Notes under the pieces: generated by a model | The model's database searches: none | Told to the model about the DNA's origin: nothing | What the model saw: only the letters and a program-made list of their open reading frames with translations | Program-made: the position numbers and the translations under genes | Shown here: positions 7,730-15,044 of the stretch, piece after piece | Numbering within the stretch: the first letter of the stretch is position 1 | Layout of the letters: each line of letters opens with the position of its first letter | From: an uncultured Actinomycetes bacterium | GTDB taxonomy: Bacteria; Actinomycetota; Actinomycetes; Nanopelagicales; Nanopelagicaceae | DNA: 25,695 nt | Direction of reading: 5' to 3' | Assembly (NCBI GenBank): GCA_903939005.1 | Contig: CAJAFH010000083.1 | Span: 1 to 25,695, forward strand

Positions 7730-8173
7730 ATGAGTAATCTAATGGAAAAACCGATTTTCGAACCAATCTCACACGATGGCCGCCATGATTCATTAACAAA
7801 TTTATTGGCCCCACCACTTTATTACCAAGAGATGGCCCGTGAGTTAGCTCGTTTTCAGCGAAACGCGATTGAGCTTTGTGCAATTAGGTTAGAACTACCA
7901 ACAACATCAACGGTTGATGAAATTGTGGAATTTGCTGATGCTTTAACTAACAGCGCAAGAGCGGAAGATTTGATCGCTCGAATTGGTCAATTTGAATTCG
8001 CGCTACTAGTTAGGGGAGATTTAACTGTGGTTGAAAAATTCGTAGCCAGAATAGATATTGACCTTGAAATTTCCTATGCCTGCGTAGCACCTAAAGCCGG
8101 TGAAGTAACCCTGGAGTTACTAAACCGGTTAGATCAAATCGAATTAACGAGGGCGACGGCGACGTTCGCTTGA
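7730..8173 (+). CDS. Degenerate, truncated GGDEF-domain-like protein
   Basis: About 147 residues. The N-terminal helix DSLTNLLAPPLYYQEMAREL resembles the conserved D-x-LT-x-L-N-R opening of diguanylate cyclase domains. The segment EDLIARIGQFEFALLVRGD resembles the D-x-x-ARxGGDEFxxLLxG hairpin, with GQFEF in place of GGDEF. The intervening stretch holding the metal-binding FKxxND and GHxxGD elements is missing, and no A-site catalytic residues remain, so it should not make c-di-GMP. It might bind a nucleotide or protein partner, or be decaying. The start could be 7730 or 7742 (MEKPIFEP); neither has a clear Shine-Dalgarno. Its 3' end overlaps the DEAD-box gene by 30 bases in antisense orientation. 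Confidence 0.62.
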   Translation: MSNLMEKPIFEPISHDGRHDSLTNLLAPPLYYQEMARELARFQRNAIELCAIRLELPTTSTVDEIVEFADALTNSARAEDLIARIGQFEFALLVRGDLTVVEKFVARIDIDLEISYACVAPKAGEVTLELLNRLDQIELTRATATFA

Positions 8174-10327
8174 GTTAGGGCGAGGGCGACGGTTGCCGCG
8201 ACTTGGTCCCTTGTTCTCCATCACTGGTGCGATGTATGGAATACCTGAAGGTTCAACTGCGCCAGTGATATCAATTAACTCGTTAGACATTGGTTCGACA
8301 TGAACAAATATCGGAGATACACCAGCGCGTGAAGTTAGTGACTTAACACCTGATTGGCTCTTAGTGGTTGAAAGAAGAACAACATTGCCTTCTTCGCCAG
8401 CACGAGCGGTACGGCCAGAACGGTGTAAGTAATCTTTGTGATCAGTTGGCGCATCGAAGTGCACAACTAAAGAGATGCCATCAACGTGAATACCTCGAGC
8501 TGCAACATCTGTTGCAACTAGGGCTGCGTTAGGGGTTTCCTTAAATAGTGCCAAAGTGCGAGTACGAACTGCTTGTGATTTTCCACCGTGAAGTGCGCCA
8601 ACTGGAACACCTGCATGAGCAAGTTTGTCAGCTAAACGATCTGCACCGCGTTGAGTCTTTACGAACAAGATGGTCTTGCCACTGCGAGATGCGATCTGCG
8701 CAGTTACATCATCTTTATCGGTGGTCTGCATTGTTAGTACGTAGTGCTTCATCGTTGAAACTGAGGCACGATCGTTCTGCAATGAGTGAGTCTTTGGATT
8801 GTTCAGGTACTTCTTAACTAGCGCATCAACGCCACGGTCAAGAGTTGCTGAGAACAACAAGCGCTGTCCATCTGGCTTTGCTTGATCAAGAATTTCTTTA
8901 ACAACTGGCAAGAAGCCCATGTCAGCCATTTGATCGGCTTCATCAAGAACAGTGATCTGTAGATCATCGAGTTGAACTTCGCCTTTATCAAGTAGATCAA
9001 TCAAACGCCCTGGTGTTGCGACCAAGATTGGGCAAGATTGACGCATTGCAGTGATCTGTTTGCCGTAAGGCATTCCGCCAGCAATTACTACTGAATCAAG
9101 ACCAATTGATTTCGCAAGTGGAGTTAAAACTTCATCAATCTGCTGTGCTAATTCGCGAGTTGGTGTTAACACCAAACCAAGTGGCTTATGCGGCTTTGCT
9201 ACACGACCATTTAGATTGGTCAGCATTGCTAAACCGAAAGCAAGTGTCTTACCTGAACCAGTTTGGCCACGGCCCAAGATGTCACTACCAGCTAGTGCAT
9301 CTGGCAGCGTTGCAATCTGAATTGGGAAAGGATGATTAATTCCTTGTGCAGTAAGGCGTTCAACTAACTTAGGTGCAATACCTAGTTCAGCGAAAGTCAT
9401 TGTGATTTCAGTCTTTGGTGTGGCATCAATCAAATTAGCATCAGCTAAATTGGCTGAAATGTAATTATCGTCTGCACCGAAGTCGGTTGTTGCTGAGTGA
9501 GTGCGACCATAAGCACTTGATGTGCGTTCTGGACGGTTATAAGAGTTAGTGCGATCTTCAGAACGCTTTAAGTCGCGAGCTGTATTTTCGCTGCGCTTTC
9601 CAACGCCCGGAACATATTTTTCGCGCTTGCGTGGTTCAAAATTCGGACGACCATCGTTGCTGCGATCTGCACGAGCTTTAGCTGCATCGCGACGAGTTGA
9701 TGGCACAGTGTCTGCGTTACGCGCAGGCGCTGGATTGCGATCAGGACGTGTTGCGCGCTCTGCTACAAACTTAGTTGCACGAGTCTCTGGCTTTTCGCGC
9801 TTGTCAGTAAAAGTCTTTTTAAATGCTGGTTTTTCGCTGCGAGGAGCATCTGTACGCGGACGATCATTTCGTGCGCGATCTGAAGCAGGACGCTCGGCAC
9901 GTGGACGATCAGATGATGGACGTTCAGATGTTTTACGTTCTGGGCGACCTGTTGTTGGTCGCGCACCGCGATCATTACGTGGTGAAGATGAACGAGTATC
10001 TGATGAACGTGGTGCTGAAGTGCGTGACTTGCCGGTTGTTGGCTTTGATGAACGAGAACGTTCGAATACTGGAACTTCAGCGCTTCCATCAACTGGCTTT
10101 TCAGCGCGTGGCTTAGAAACTTTTGATTCGGCATAACGCTTTGCGCGTAACTTCGAACGCTCTAGGTTGCGAGCTTCTTTCTTTGATACTGAACGTGGAT
10201 CAATATCAGCGTAACGACGAGTGGCAGATTCTTTCTGCGCCGTTGTTTTATTTGCTGGCTTGCCAGCTTTGGCCGCGGCCGCTCGTCGAGCTTTGCCTGG
10301 GGCAGGGGTACGTGGTTGTAGAGCCAT
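8144..10327 (-). CDS. DEAD-box ATP-dependent RNA helicase with long basic N-terminal extension
   Basis: DEAD-box helicases remodel RNA duplexes in ribosome assembly, mRNA decay and cold adaptation. The helicase core begins at about residue 309 (MTFAELGIAPKLVERL, Q motif) and carries motif I GRGQTGSGKT (about 354), PTRELAQQ, TPGRL, DEAD (about 462), SAT (about 494) and HRSGRTARAG (about 640). The first 308 residues are low complexity, dominated by Arg, Ser, Pro, Asp and Thr with repeated RPxSDRPR-like units, and are probably disordered and RNA-binding. A short basic tail ends RRRRPR. The ATG at 10325-10327 is the only start before the extension and has no TANNNT element or Shine-Dalgarno close by; a structured leader of about 135 bases lies upstream. 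It could be called DeaD/CsdA- or RhlE-like; I leave the symbol open. Confidence 0.93.
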   Translation of the reverse strand: MALQPRTPAPGKARRAAAAKAGKPANKTTAQKESATRRYADIDPRSVSKKEARNLERSKLRAKRYAESKVSKPRAEKPVDGSAEVPVFERSRSSKPTTGKSRTSAPRSSDTRSSSPRNDRGARPTTGRPERKTSERPSSDRPRAERPASDRARNDRPRTDAPRSEKPAFKKTFTDKREKPETRATKFVAERATRPDRNPAPARNADTVPSTRRDAAKARADRSNDGRPNFEPRKREKYVPGVGKRSENTARDLKRSEDRTNSYNRPERTSSAYGRTHSATTDFGADDNYISANLADANLIDATPKTEITMTFAELGIAPKLVERLTAQGINHPFPIQIATLPDALAGSDILGRGQTGSGKTLAFGLAMLTNLNGRVAKPHKPLGLVLTPTRELAQQIDEVLTPLAKSIGLDSVVIAGGMPYGKQITAMRQSCPILVATPGRLIDLLDKGEVQLDDLQITVLDEADQMADMGFLPVVKEILDQAKPDGQRLLFSATLDRGVDALVKKYLNNPKTHSLQNDRASVSTMKHYVLTMQTTDKDDVTAQIASRSGKTILFVKTQRGADRLADKLAHAGVPVGALHGGKSQAVRTRTLALFKETPNAALVATDVAARGIHVDGISLVVHFDAPTDHKDYLHRSGRTARAGEEGNVVLLSTTKSQSGVKSLTSRAGVSPIFVHVEPMSNELIDITGAVEPSGIPYIAPVMENKGPSRGNRRPRPNSSERRRRPR

Positions 10328-10344
10328 AGAAAATCAACACCAAT

Positions 10345-10368
10345 CAAGACGTAAACAAGCGCGTCTTG
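10345..10368 (-). other. Leader hairpin 3 of the DEAD-box gene
   Basis: Inverted repeat CAAGACG / CGTCTTG with a 10-base loop, 18 bases upstream of the helicase start codon. In the RNA it would lie next to the ribosome entry region. Confidence 0.4.
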
Positions 10369-10410
10369 GTTTGACTCAAATTGGTCAGGGTGGAGATAAG
10401 ACTCGCAAGA

Positions 10411-10428
10411 AAGTGCAATTTTGCACTT
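10411..10428 (-). other. Perfect interrupted palindrome / hairpin 2 of the DEAD-box leader
   Basis: AAGTGCAA-TT-TTGCACTT, an 8-bp perfect inverted repeat with a two-base centre. It could be a DNA operator or part of an RNA stem-loop in the leader. The two-base centre means the innermost pairs must open if it folds as RNA. Confidence 0.5.
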
Positions 10429-10444
10429 GTGTGGGGGAAGTACT

Positions 10445-10462
10445 TTGCTTCGGTCGAAGCAA
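10445..10462 (-). other. Perfect interrupted palindrome / hairpin 1 of the DEAD-box leader
   Basis: TTGCTTCG-GT-CGAAGCAA, an 8-bp perfect inverted repeat of the same 8-2-8 geometry as the palindrome centred 34 bases away. It starts about where transcription would begin if TAGAAT (10474-10469, minus strand) is the -10 element, so the mRNA would carry a hairpin at its 5' end. Confidence 0.5.
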
Positions 10463-10468
10463 TGCCTA

Positions 10469-10474
10469 ATTCTA
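10469..10474 (-). promoter_or_regulatory. Candidate -10 element of the DEAD-box helicase gene
   Basis: The minus strand reads TAGAAT. A start about seven bases downstream would give a leader of about 135 bases. No convincing -35 is seen. Confidence 0.35.
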
Positions 10475-10521
10475 CCTTGGATTATTAACTTTACTTACCA
10501 CTTGATTTACGCGGCAATCGG

Positions 10522-10527
10522 TAGCCT
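10522..10527 (+). promoter_or_regulatory. -10 element of the EamA transporter gene (leaderless)
   Basis: TAGCCT is followed by six bases and the ATG at 10534. No Shine-Dalgarno is present. Confidence 0.5.
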
Positions 10528-10533
10528 TTCGTA

Positions 10534-11448
10534 ATGAGTTCAGCGAAAACTAAATCGTGGGTGCCTCTTTATATAGCACTCGGAATTGTGTGGGGCTGTT
10601 CATTCATATTTATTAAGTTGGGGCTGGAGTTCTTGACCCCATTTGGGGTGGCCTTTGGCCGCTGCGCGTTAGGTGCTATTACTTTGTTAATTGCGCTCAA
10701 AGTCATGGGTTTAAAGCTGCCTCGAGCGCGTTCAACGTGGGGGCATTTATGGGTGGTCTCACTTTTGCTCAATGTAATTCCAGGAATACTTTTTGCAGTT
10801 GCTGAAACCGAAGTAACTTCAATTCTGGCTGGAATTATTAATGCTGTTACGCCTTTAATGACGCTGCTTGCAATCATGATCGTATTTCGTGAGGAAAAGT
10901 TACCTAGCCATCAAGTGATTGGTTTAATCCTCGGTTTTGTTGGGGTACTAATAGTTTTAGGCGCTTGGAATGGATTAGGTACTAATCCTTGGTGGGCAAT
11001 TGGTGCACTGCTATTAGCAGTCGCTTGTTACGGAGTTTCATTTCCGTATTCACGCAAGAATCTATTGCCCCTAAAACTAGAGCCAGAAGTTATGGCTGCT
11101 ACGCAACTAGTTGCTGGCACCATTACGTTATTACCGTTCTATTTAATCAACGGAGTTGCTGAGTATGAGTTCAAACTTGGACCCGTGCTTGCCATGTTGG
11201 GATTAGGAATTTTCGGAAGTGGTTTTGCTTATATTTGGAATTTCAAAATTATGTCAGCTGCCGGAAGTGCGATTGCTTCTTCAGTTACTTTCGTAACGCC
11301 TGTAGTTGCCGTGATCGTAGGCATAATTTTCTTAGGTGAAAAAGTTACCTGGAATGAACCAGTTGGTGGATTAGTTGTTTTACTCAGTGCTGCAATTGCA
11401 CAAGGGCGAATTAAACTGAAAAGCCAACGGGCAGTTCAAGGCGATTAG
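10534..11448 (+). CDS. EamA/DMT-superfamily transporter
   Basis: The 304-residue protein is almost entirely hydrophobic, with about ten predicted membrane helices arranged as two EamA halves. The first half starts with VPLYIALGIVWGCSFIFIKLG, whose WG(S/C)xF motif is typical of the family. The second half starts near WWAIGALLLAVACYGVSFPYSRK. The C-terminal part has the characteristic ASSVTFVTPVVAVIVGIIFLGE segment. Members export amino acids, nucleobases or other metabolites across the cytoplasmic membrane; the substrate cannot be read from sequence. The start is supported by the TAGCCT promoter element six bases upstream. The last 38 bases overlap the 3' end of cbiO on the other strand. Confidence 0.88.
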   Translation: MSSAKTKSWVPLYIALGIVWGCSFIFIKLGLEFLTPFGVAFGRCALGAITLLIALKVMGLKLPRARSTWGHLWVVSLLLNVIPGILFAVAETEVTSILAGIINAVTPLMTLLAIMIVFREEKLPSHQVIGLILGFVGVLIVLGAWNGLGTNPWWAIGALLLAVACYGVSFPYSRKNLLPLKLEPEVMAATQLVAGTITLLPFYLINGVAEYEFKLGPVLAMLGLGIFGSGFAYIWNFKIMSAAGSAIASSVTFVTPVVAVIVGIIFLGEKVTWNEPVGGLVVLLSAAIAQGRIKLKSQRAVQGD

Positions 11449-12154
11449 CTTTTAACAGCTCATCATTTTTTAGAATGTCAGAAGTTTTTCCATCAGCCAC
11501 AATTACCCCGCCCGAAAGAATTACTGATCGCTCACACAATTCATATGCATAAGGCAGATCATGAGTAACCATGACCATTGTGATATCAAGTGAGCGCAAA
11601 ATATCGGCTAATTCGCGGCGGCTAGCTGGATCTAAGTTTGAAGAAGGCTCATCTAGTACAAGAATTTCAGGCTTCATAGCTAGCACGGTTGCAACAGCTA
11701 CCCGTCGACGTTGACCAAATGAAAGATGATGAGGAGGTCGTTCTTTGAACTCGCTCATTCCAACAAGTTGCAGCGCATCATCGACTATCGCATCAAGCTC
11801 AGCGCCTCGCTTGCCCATGTTGTATGGACCAAAAGCAATATCTTCACCAACAGTTGGCATAAATAGCTGATCATCTGGATCTTGAAAAACAATTCCGACT
11901 TTTGAACGAATCACTTTTATTGACTCTTTATCACTGGAATTAACTAACTGCCCGGCTACTTCAACTTTTCCATGAGCAGTTGGGTGAATTCCATTCATGT
12001 GCATAACAAGAGTCGTTTTTCCAGCACCGTTTGGGCCTAGCAGTGCGACTCTCTCGCCTTTTTCAATTCTTAAGTTAACGCCATACAACGCCTGGTTACC
12101 GTCTGGGTAAGCAAAGGCGAGATTCTCAATTAACAGACTTGGTGTTGAACTCAT
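11411..12154 (-). CDS. cbiO: Energy-coupling-factor ATPase of the cobalt/nickel importer
   Basis: CbiO is the cytoplasmic ATPase that powers the group I ECF importer CbiMNQO. The 247-residue protein has Walker A GPNGAGKTT, the ECF-type Q-loop VGIVFQDPDDQLFMPTVGED, signature LSFGQRRRVAVA, Walker B ILVLDEPSSNLDP and the H-loop MVTHD. The start codon overlaps the cbiQ stop as ATGA at 12151-12154, so the two are translationally coupled. A longer frame reaches 12223 but lies inside cbiQ. The 3' end overlaps the convergent EamA gene by 38 bases. Metal specificity comes from CbiM, not from this subunit. Confidence 0.93.
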   Translation of the reverse strand: MSSTPSLLIENLAFAYPDGNQALYGVNLRIEKGERVALLGPNGAGKTTLVMHMNGIHPTAHGKVEVAGQLVNSSDKESIKVIRSKVGIVFQDPDDQLFMPTVGEDIAFGPYNMGKRGAELDAIVDDALQLVGMSEFKERPPHHLSFGQRRRVAVATVLAMKPEILVLDEPSSNLDPASRRELADILRSLDITMVMVTHDLPYAYELCERSVILSGGVIVADGKTSDILKNDELLKANRLELPVGFSV

Positions 12155-12996
12155 ATGTTTAATCCTAAACTGATTGCGAGAATTGAGAGAGCTGAAATTG
12201 GTAAAACAAGTGCGGTAAACCAAATTGACTTAGAAAGTTTGGGTGGTTCTTCGTGCGGCAATACACCTGTGTAACCTCTTGAAAGCATCGCTAGATGAAC
12301 TCGTTCTCCTCTTTCATAAGATCTAATAAAGAGAGCGCCTGCTGCAGTGGCTAGAACTTTCCAATGTTGGATTCCAGTTGCGGTAAATCCACGCGACTCA
12401 CGCGCAACCTTCATTCGCTCCATCTCGTCATTAACAACGTTTACATAACGCAGCATGAATGAAGCAATCTGCACCATCAAAGTAGGTAGCTTTAACTTCT
12501 CAAGTCCGCGCAACATTTCACGAGCTGTGGTCGATGTTGAAAGCGTGATCGCAGTTAACACGCCAAGGGTTCCCTTGATTAAAATTCCAGCAGCTGCAAT
12601 TAAACCTTCTTGGTAGAGGTCAAAAGGTCCAACTGAAACAACTTCGCCTTTACCGAAAAATGGCATCAAGATGGCAAAGAAGACAAACGGAATCTCGATA
12701 AGTGCCCGCGTGAAAAGGGTTTTAAGCGGGATTTTGGCAGTAATTGCGACAGCAACGATTAGCACGAAATAACCCAAGAAGTTAAACCACCAAGTGATCG
12801 GCGTAGCAACTACTGTAAAAATAAAGAGTAGAGCAGCAATGATTTTTGGATGCGCGGGCAGGGAATGAACTACTGAGTGACGATGGATGTAAAGCCGCTC
12901 ACCGACATCATGCCCATGGTGATGGCGGGTTTCTACCTTAATTTTTAGGGTTCTTACGACGAAGCAATAGGAATAAACCGCCAGAAATCGCACCAG
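12151..12996 (-). CDS. cbiQ: Transmembrane coupling protein of the cobalt/nickel ECF importer
   Basis: CbiQ is the membrane T component linking CbiM to the CbiO ATPase. The His-rich start HHHGHDVGERLYIHRHSVVH followed by SLPAHPKIIAALLF is typical of actinobacterial CbiQ. Several membrane helices follow, then the coupling-helix region EMERMKVARESRGF and a second Ser-Arg-Gly motif in MLSRGYTG. The start is a problem: no ATG, GTG or TTG lies between the cbiN stop and the His-rich region. I give GTG at 12996 (281 residues, 59-base overlap with cbiN). ATG at 13008 is possible, and so is an ATT at 12942-12940 that would overlap the cbiN stop by one base. C-terminal overlap with cbiO is ATGA. Confidence 0.88.
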   Translation of the reverse strand: MVRFLAVYSYCFVVRTLKIKVETRHHHGHDVGERLYIHRHSVVHSLPAHPKIIAALLFIFTVVATPITWWFNFLGYFVLIVAVAITAKIPLKTLFTRALIEIPFVFFAILMPFFGKGEVVSVGPFDLYQEGLIAAAGILIKGTLGVLTAITLSTSTTAREMLRGLEKLKLPTLMVQIASFMLRYVNVVNDEMERMKVARESRGFTATGIQHWKVLATAAGALFIRSYERGERVHLAMLSRGYTGVLPHEEPPKLSKSIWFTALVLPISALSILAISLGLNI

Positions 12997-13240
12997 TTGC
13001 AACAACACCGATCAAGCCAGCTACACCCACGGATAAGCGTTCATTTTCAACGCCTTTAACCCCATAATCAGCTAGAGCGGTATCAGCGTTTGCATTATCT
13101 TTGGCAGATTCAATGAACCCAATATCTTGGGCAACTTTTTCTAATCCATCAGGATTTGAATTAGCGTAAAAAGAAGCACCACCAGCTAGCAGGGCCGAGA
13201 TTAGTAACCCGGTAAGAATGAATTTACGATTGCTCATCAT
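12938..13240 (-). CDS. cbiN: PDGLE-domain subunit (CbiN/NikN-like) of the metal ECF importer
   Basis: The 100-residue protein has an N-terminal membrane helix (about residues 7-26), the defining NPDGLEKVAQDIGF motif at about 29-42, and a C-terminal helix VGVAGLIGVVATGAISGGLFL followed by a basic RRKNPKN end. This layout matches the small accessory subunits of cobalt and nickel ECF importers, which sit beside CbiM and are needed for metal loading. The start ATG at 13238-13240 comes two bases after the cbiM stop; a second ATG follows at once. Proteins of this type are seen with both nickel and cobalt systems, so it does not decide the metal. Confidence 0.85.
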   Translation of the reverse strand: MMSNRKFILTGLLISALLAGGASFYANSNPDGLEKVAQDIGFIESAKDNANADTALADYGVKGVENERLSVGVAGLIGVVATGAISGGLFLLLRRKNPKN

Positions 13241-13242
13241 GG

Positions 13243-13914
13243 CTAGCTCCGAATCTCAAGAGTAGAAGTTTTATTCTTCCAACCAAAAACTAGATCAGAA
13301 CGACTTGCCATTACGGCACTTACGGTTAATGCGGTAATGATCGCTTCACCAATTCCAATGAGAATGTGAGTTCCGACCATTGCACCTAAAACTGCAGAAA
13401 CCGAAAAAGTTGCCGTTGCTCCGAGTGAATATTGAAAAACAAATCCGACCGCAGCAATTGGTACCGAAATTAACCCAGCAGTTGCTGCTGCAATTGAGAT
13501 CGAAGATTTATTCTTCGGAAGAATTTTGCGAACCAAGAGAAATACGGCGTAACCGCCCCAAACTCCCAGAACTGCCATATTGAAAACATTAAGTCCGATT
13601 GCGCTTAAGCCACCATCGGCAAATAAAAACCCTTGCATAACTAAAACCACAGTTAACGCCAATGTTGCGGCATAGGGCCCCACGAGAACAGCAGCTAGAG
13701 CCCCGCCCAACAAGTGACCACTAGTTCCAGCGGCCACTGGGAAGTTCAACATTTGAACAGCAAAGATGAAAACCGCAGTTAGCCCAGCCAAAGGAGCACT
13801 TTTCTCATCGAGTTGTTTGCGTGCGCCAACGAGAGAATAGGTAATAGCGCCGGCCGAGGCTGCAGCAAAGATTGCCGAGGTAGGAAGGTCGATAAACCCG
13901 TCTGGAATGTGCAT
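13243..13914 (-). CDS. cbiM: Substrate-binding membrane component CbiM/NikM of the metal ECF importer
   Basis: CbiM binds the metal ion and passes it through the membrane. The 223-residue protein begins MHIPDGFIDLPTS: in this family the N-terminal amine and His2 are metal ligands, so the exact start matters. The frame can be extended to a TTG at 13920 (adding Met-Glu), which would displace the ligands. The ATG at 13912-13914 is also supported by TAACCT ending six bases upstream. Further family features are LNFPVAAGTSGHLLGGALAA with the metal-ligand His and QGFLFADGGLSAIGLNVFNM. The gene heads the cbiMNQO operon. A palindrome resembling a Nur (nickel) box just upstream argues for nickel as substrate. 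Confidence 0.94.
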   Translation of the reverse strand: MHIPDGFIDLPTSAIFAAASAGAITYSLVGARKQLDEKSAPLAGLTAVFIFAVQMLNFPVAAGTSGHLLGGALAAVLVGPYAATLALTVVLVMQGFLFADGGLSAIGLNVFNMAVLGVWGGYAVFLLVRKILPKNKSSISIAAATAGLISVPIAAVGFVFQYSLGATATFSVSAVLGAMVGTHILIGIGEAIITALTVSAVMASRSDLVFGWKNKTSTLEIRS

Positions 13915-13920
13915 TTCCAA

Positions 13921-13926
13921 AGGTTA
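13921..13926 (-). promoter_or_regulatory. -10 element of cbiMNQO (leaderless)
   Basis: The minus strand reads TAACCT, six bases, then the cbiM ATG at 13914. Confidence 0.5.
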
Positions 13927-13943
13927 ATGCAAACGATTCGCAT
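13927..13943 (-). promoter_or_regulatory. Nur-box-like operator in the cbiM promoter
   Basis: The site ATGCAAACGATTCGCAT (given as plus strand) has arms TGCAA and TCGCA separated by five bases. This matches, with one mismatch, the TGCAA-N5-TTGCA pattern I recall for the nickel-responsive Fur-family repressor Nur of Streptomyces. It fills exactly the 17 bases upstream of the -10 element, where a bound repressor would block RNA polymerase. No Nur gene is in the window. Confidence 0.5.
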
Positions 13944-14090
13944 CTGCATCTTGAAAAAAACTGTCCATTTTGTCGGATTTGGCAAGGCTGATTACCGGTG
14001 TCTTATACAAACTCTGCGCATTTAAGCAGGCGGGAGATATAGAGTCACGCTTACTCGGTAAGTCAGGAAACTTCGATTGGGGAGATCCAA

Positions 14091-15044
14091 ATGGGCGATG
14101 ACGAAGGCTTAGAAGATCTTGTAACTGAGGAAATGCTCTGGGATCGAATTCCAGAAGTTGAAGGCGCTGAACGTGCCAGTACTTATTACGAATTAAGTGC
14201 GCGCATTTTTGCTCGTGGCCAATATGACGAAGCTCTAGCTCTCGCTGAAACTGCTTGCGATATTTACGATCAACTTGGTGCAAGTGCGCCATCTGAAGGC
14301 GTGGCACAGGCATATAGCGCAATTGGTTATAACTTAAATCAGTTAAAGCGTATGGAAGAAGCTGCTACTGCAATGTCTAAAGCAGTTGAAATTTTGCGAG
14401 CTAATAAATCTTCTATTGCATTAGAACTTGCTTGCACATTGGGCGAGTGGTGGTTTGCCTCTAAGAATTTTGAAAAAGTAATTTCCACCATGGATGAATG
14501 TGCGCAAGAACATTTACTTGACGGAAATGAATATGGCGCTGCAAACGATCTTTATTTAATTGGTTGTGCGCATCGCTCACTAAAGAATTTCCGCGAGGCG
14601 ATCGTTTCCTTCTACGAAGCACGTGATCTGTTTAAGCGCAACAAAGAAGTAATTCAAGTTGCCCGTTGTGATCAAAAGATTGCTTCATGCCACGTTGCGC
14701 TCGGTGAAGGCGATTTAGCTTTAACTCGCGCACGTAAAGCACTTGATGTTTTTGAAACTGCACATGACCATATTCGTTCAAATAATGCACTCTTTGAATA
14801 TGGCAAAGCTCAAGTGCTGTTAGAGAATTACGAAGAAGGCCTAAACACCCTCGATCAAGTTTTAACTGTCGCTACCGATGAAGATCCAAAAGACTTCGAA
14901 TTCATCGTAGATATTGAAACTTCTATGGCTGCAGTTATGCGGATTTTGGGTCGCAATACTGAAGCTGATGAAATTGATCGTCGCTTAATATCAGTGCGTG
15001 AAGCTCTCGCCGACGAGGCTGAAAGCCAAACGAACAACTCCTAA
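14091..15044 (+). CDS. Tetratricopeptide-repeat protein, cytoplasmic, function unknown
   Basis: The 317-residue protein is almost entirely alpha-helical TPR-like repeats, for example RASTYYELSARIFARGQYDE (about 27-46), AQAYSAIGYNLNQLKRMEEA, AANDLYLIGCAHRSLKNFRE, ARCDQKIASCHVALGEGDLA and SNNALFEYGKAQVLLENYEE. No signal peptide, membrane segment or fused catalytic domain is seen, so it is most likely a protein-protein scaffold. The acidic N-terminus MGDDEGLEDLVTEEML is unusual for a simple TPR solenoid. The start has a strong Shine-Dalgarno (GGGGAG, seven bases before the ATG). It is divergent from cbiM and overlaps the methyltransferase gene by four bases at the 3' end. Confidence 0.85.
   Translation: MGDDEGLEDLVTEEMLWDRIPEVEGAERASTYYELSARIFARGQYDEALALAETACDIYDQLGASAPSEGVAQAYSAIGYNLNQLKRMEEAATAMSKAVEILRANKSSIALELACTLGEWWFASKNFEKVISTMDECAQEHLLDGNEYGAANDLYLIGCAHRSLKNFREAIVSFYEARDLFKRNKEVIQVARCDQKIASCHVALGEGDLALTRARKALDVFETAHDHIRSNNALFEYGKAQVLLENYEEGLNTLDQVLTVATDEDPKDFEFIVDIETSMAAVMRILGRNTEADEIDRRLISVREALADEAESQTNNS

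Noticed and set aside
9549..10136. 195-residue Arg/Ser-rich ORF on the plus strand, and other long ORFs in this region
   Set aside because: It is a mirror of the low-complexity DEAD-box N-terminal coding sequence; the biased codons keep antisense frames open.
11411..13914. Cobalamin riboswitch ahead of cbiM
   Set aside because: The cbiM -10 lies six bases before the start, leaving no leader, and no B12-box-like sequence is seen upstream.
13940..13951. Tandem GCATCT repeat upstream of cbiM
   Set aside because: Only two copies of six bases, partly inside the Nur-like site; no independent support.
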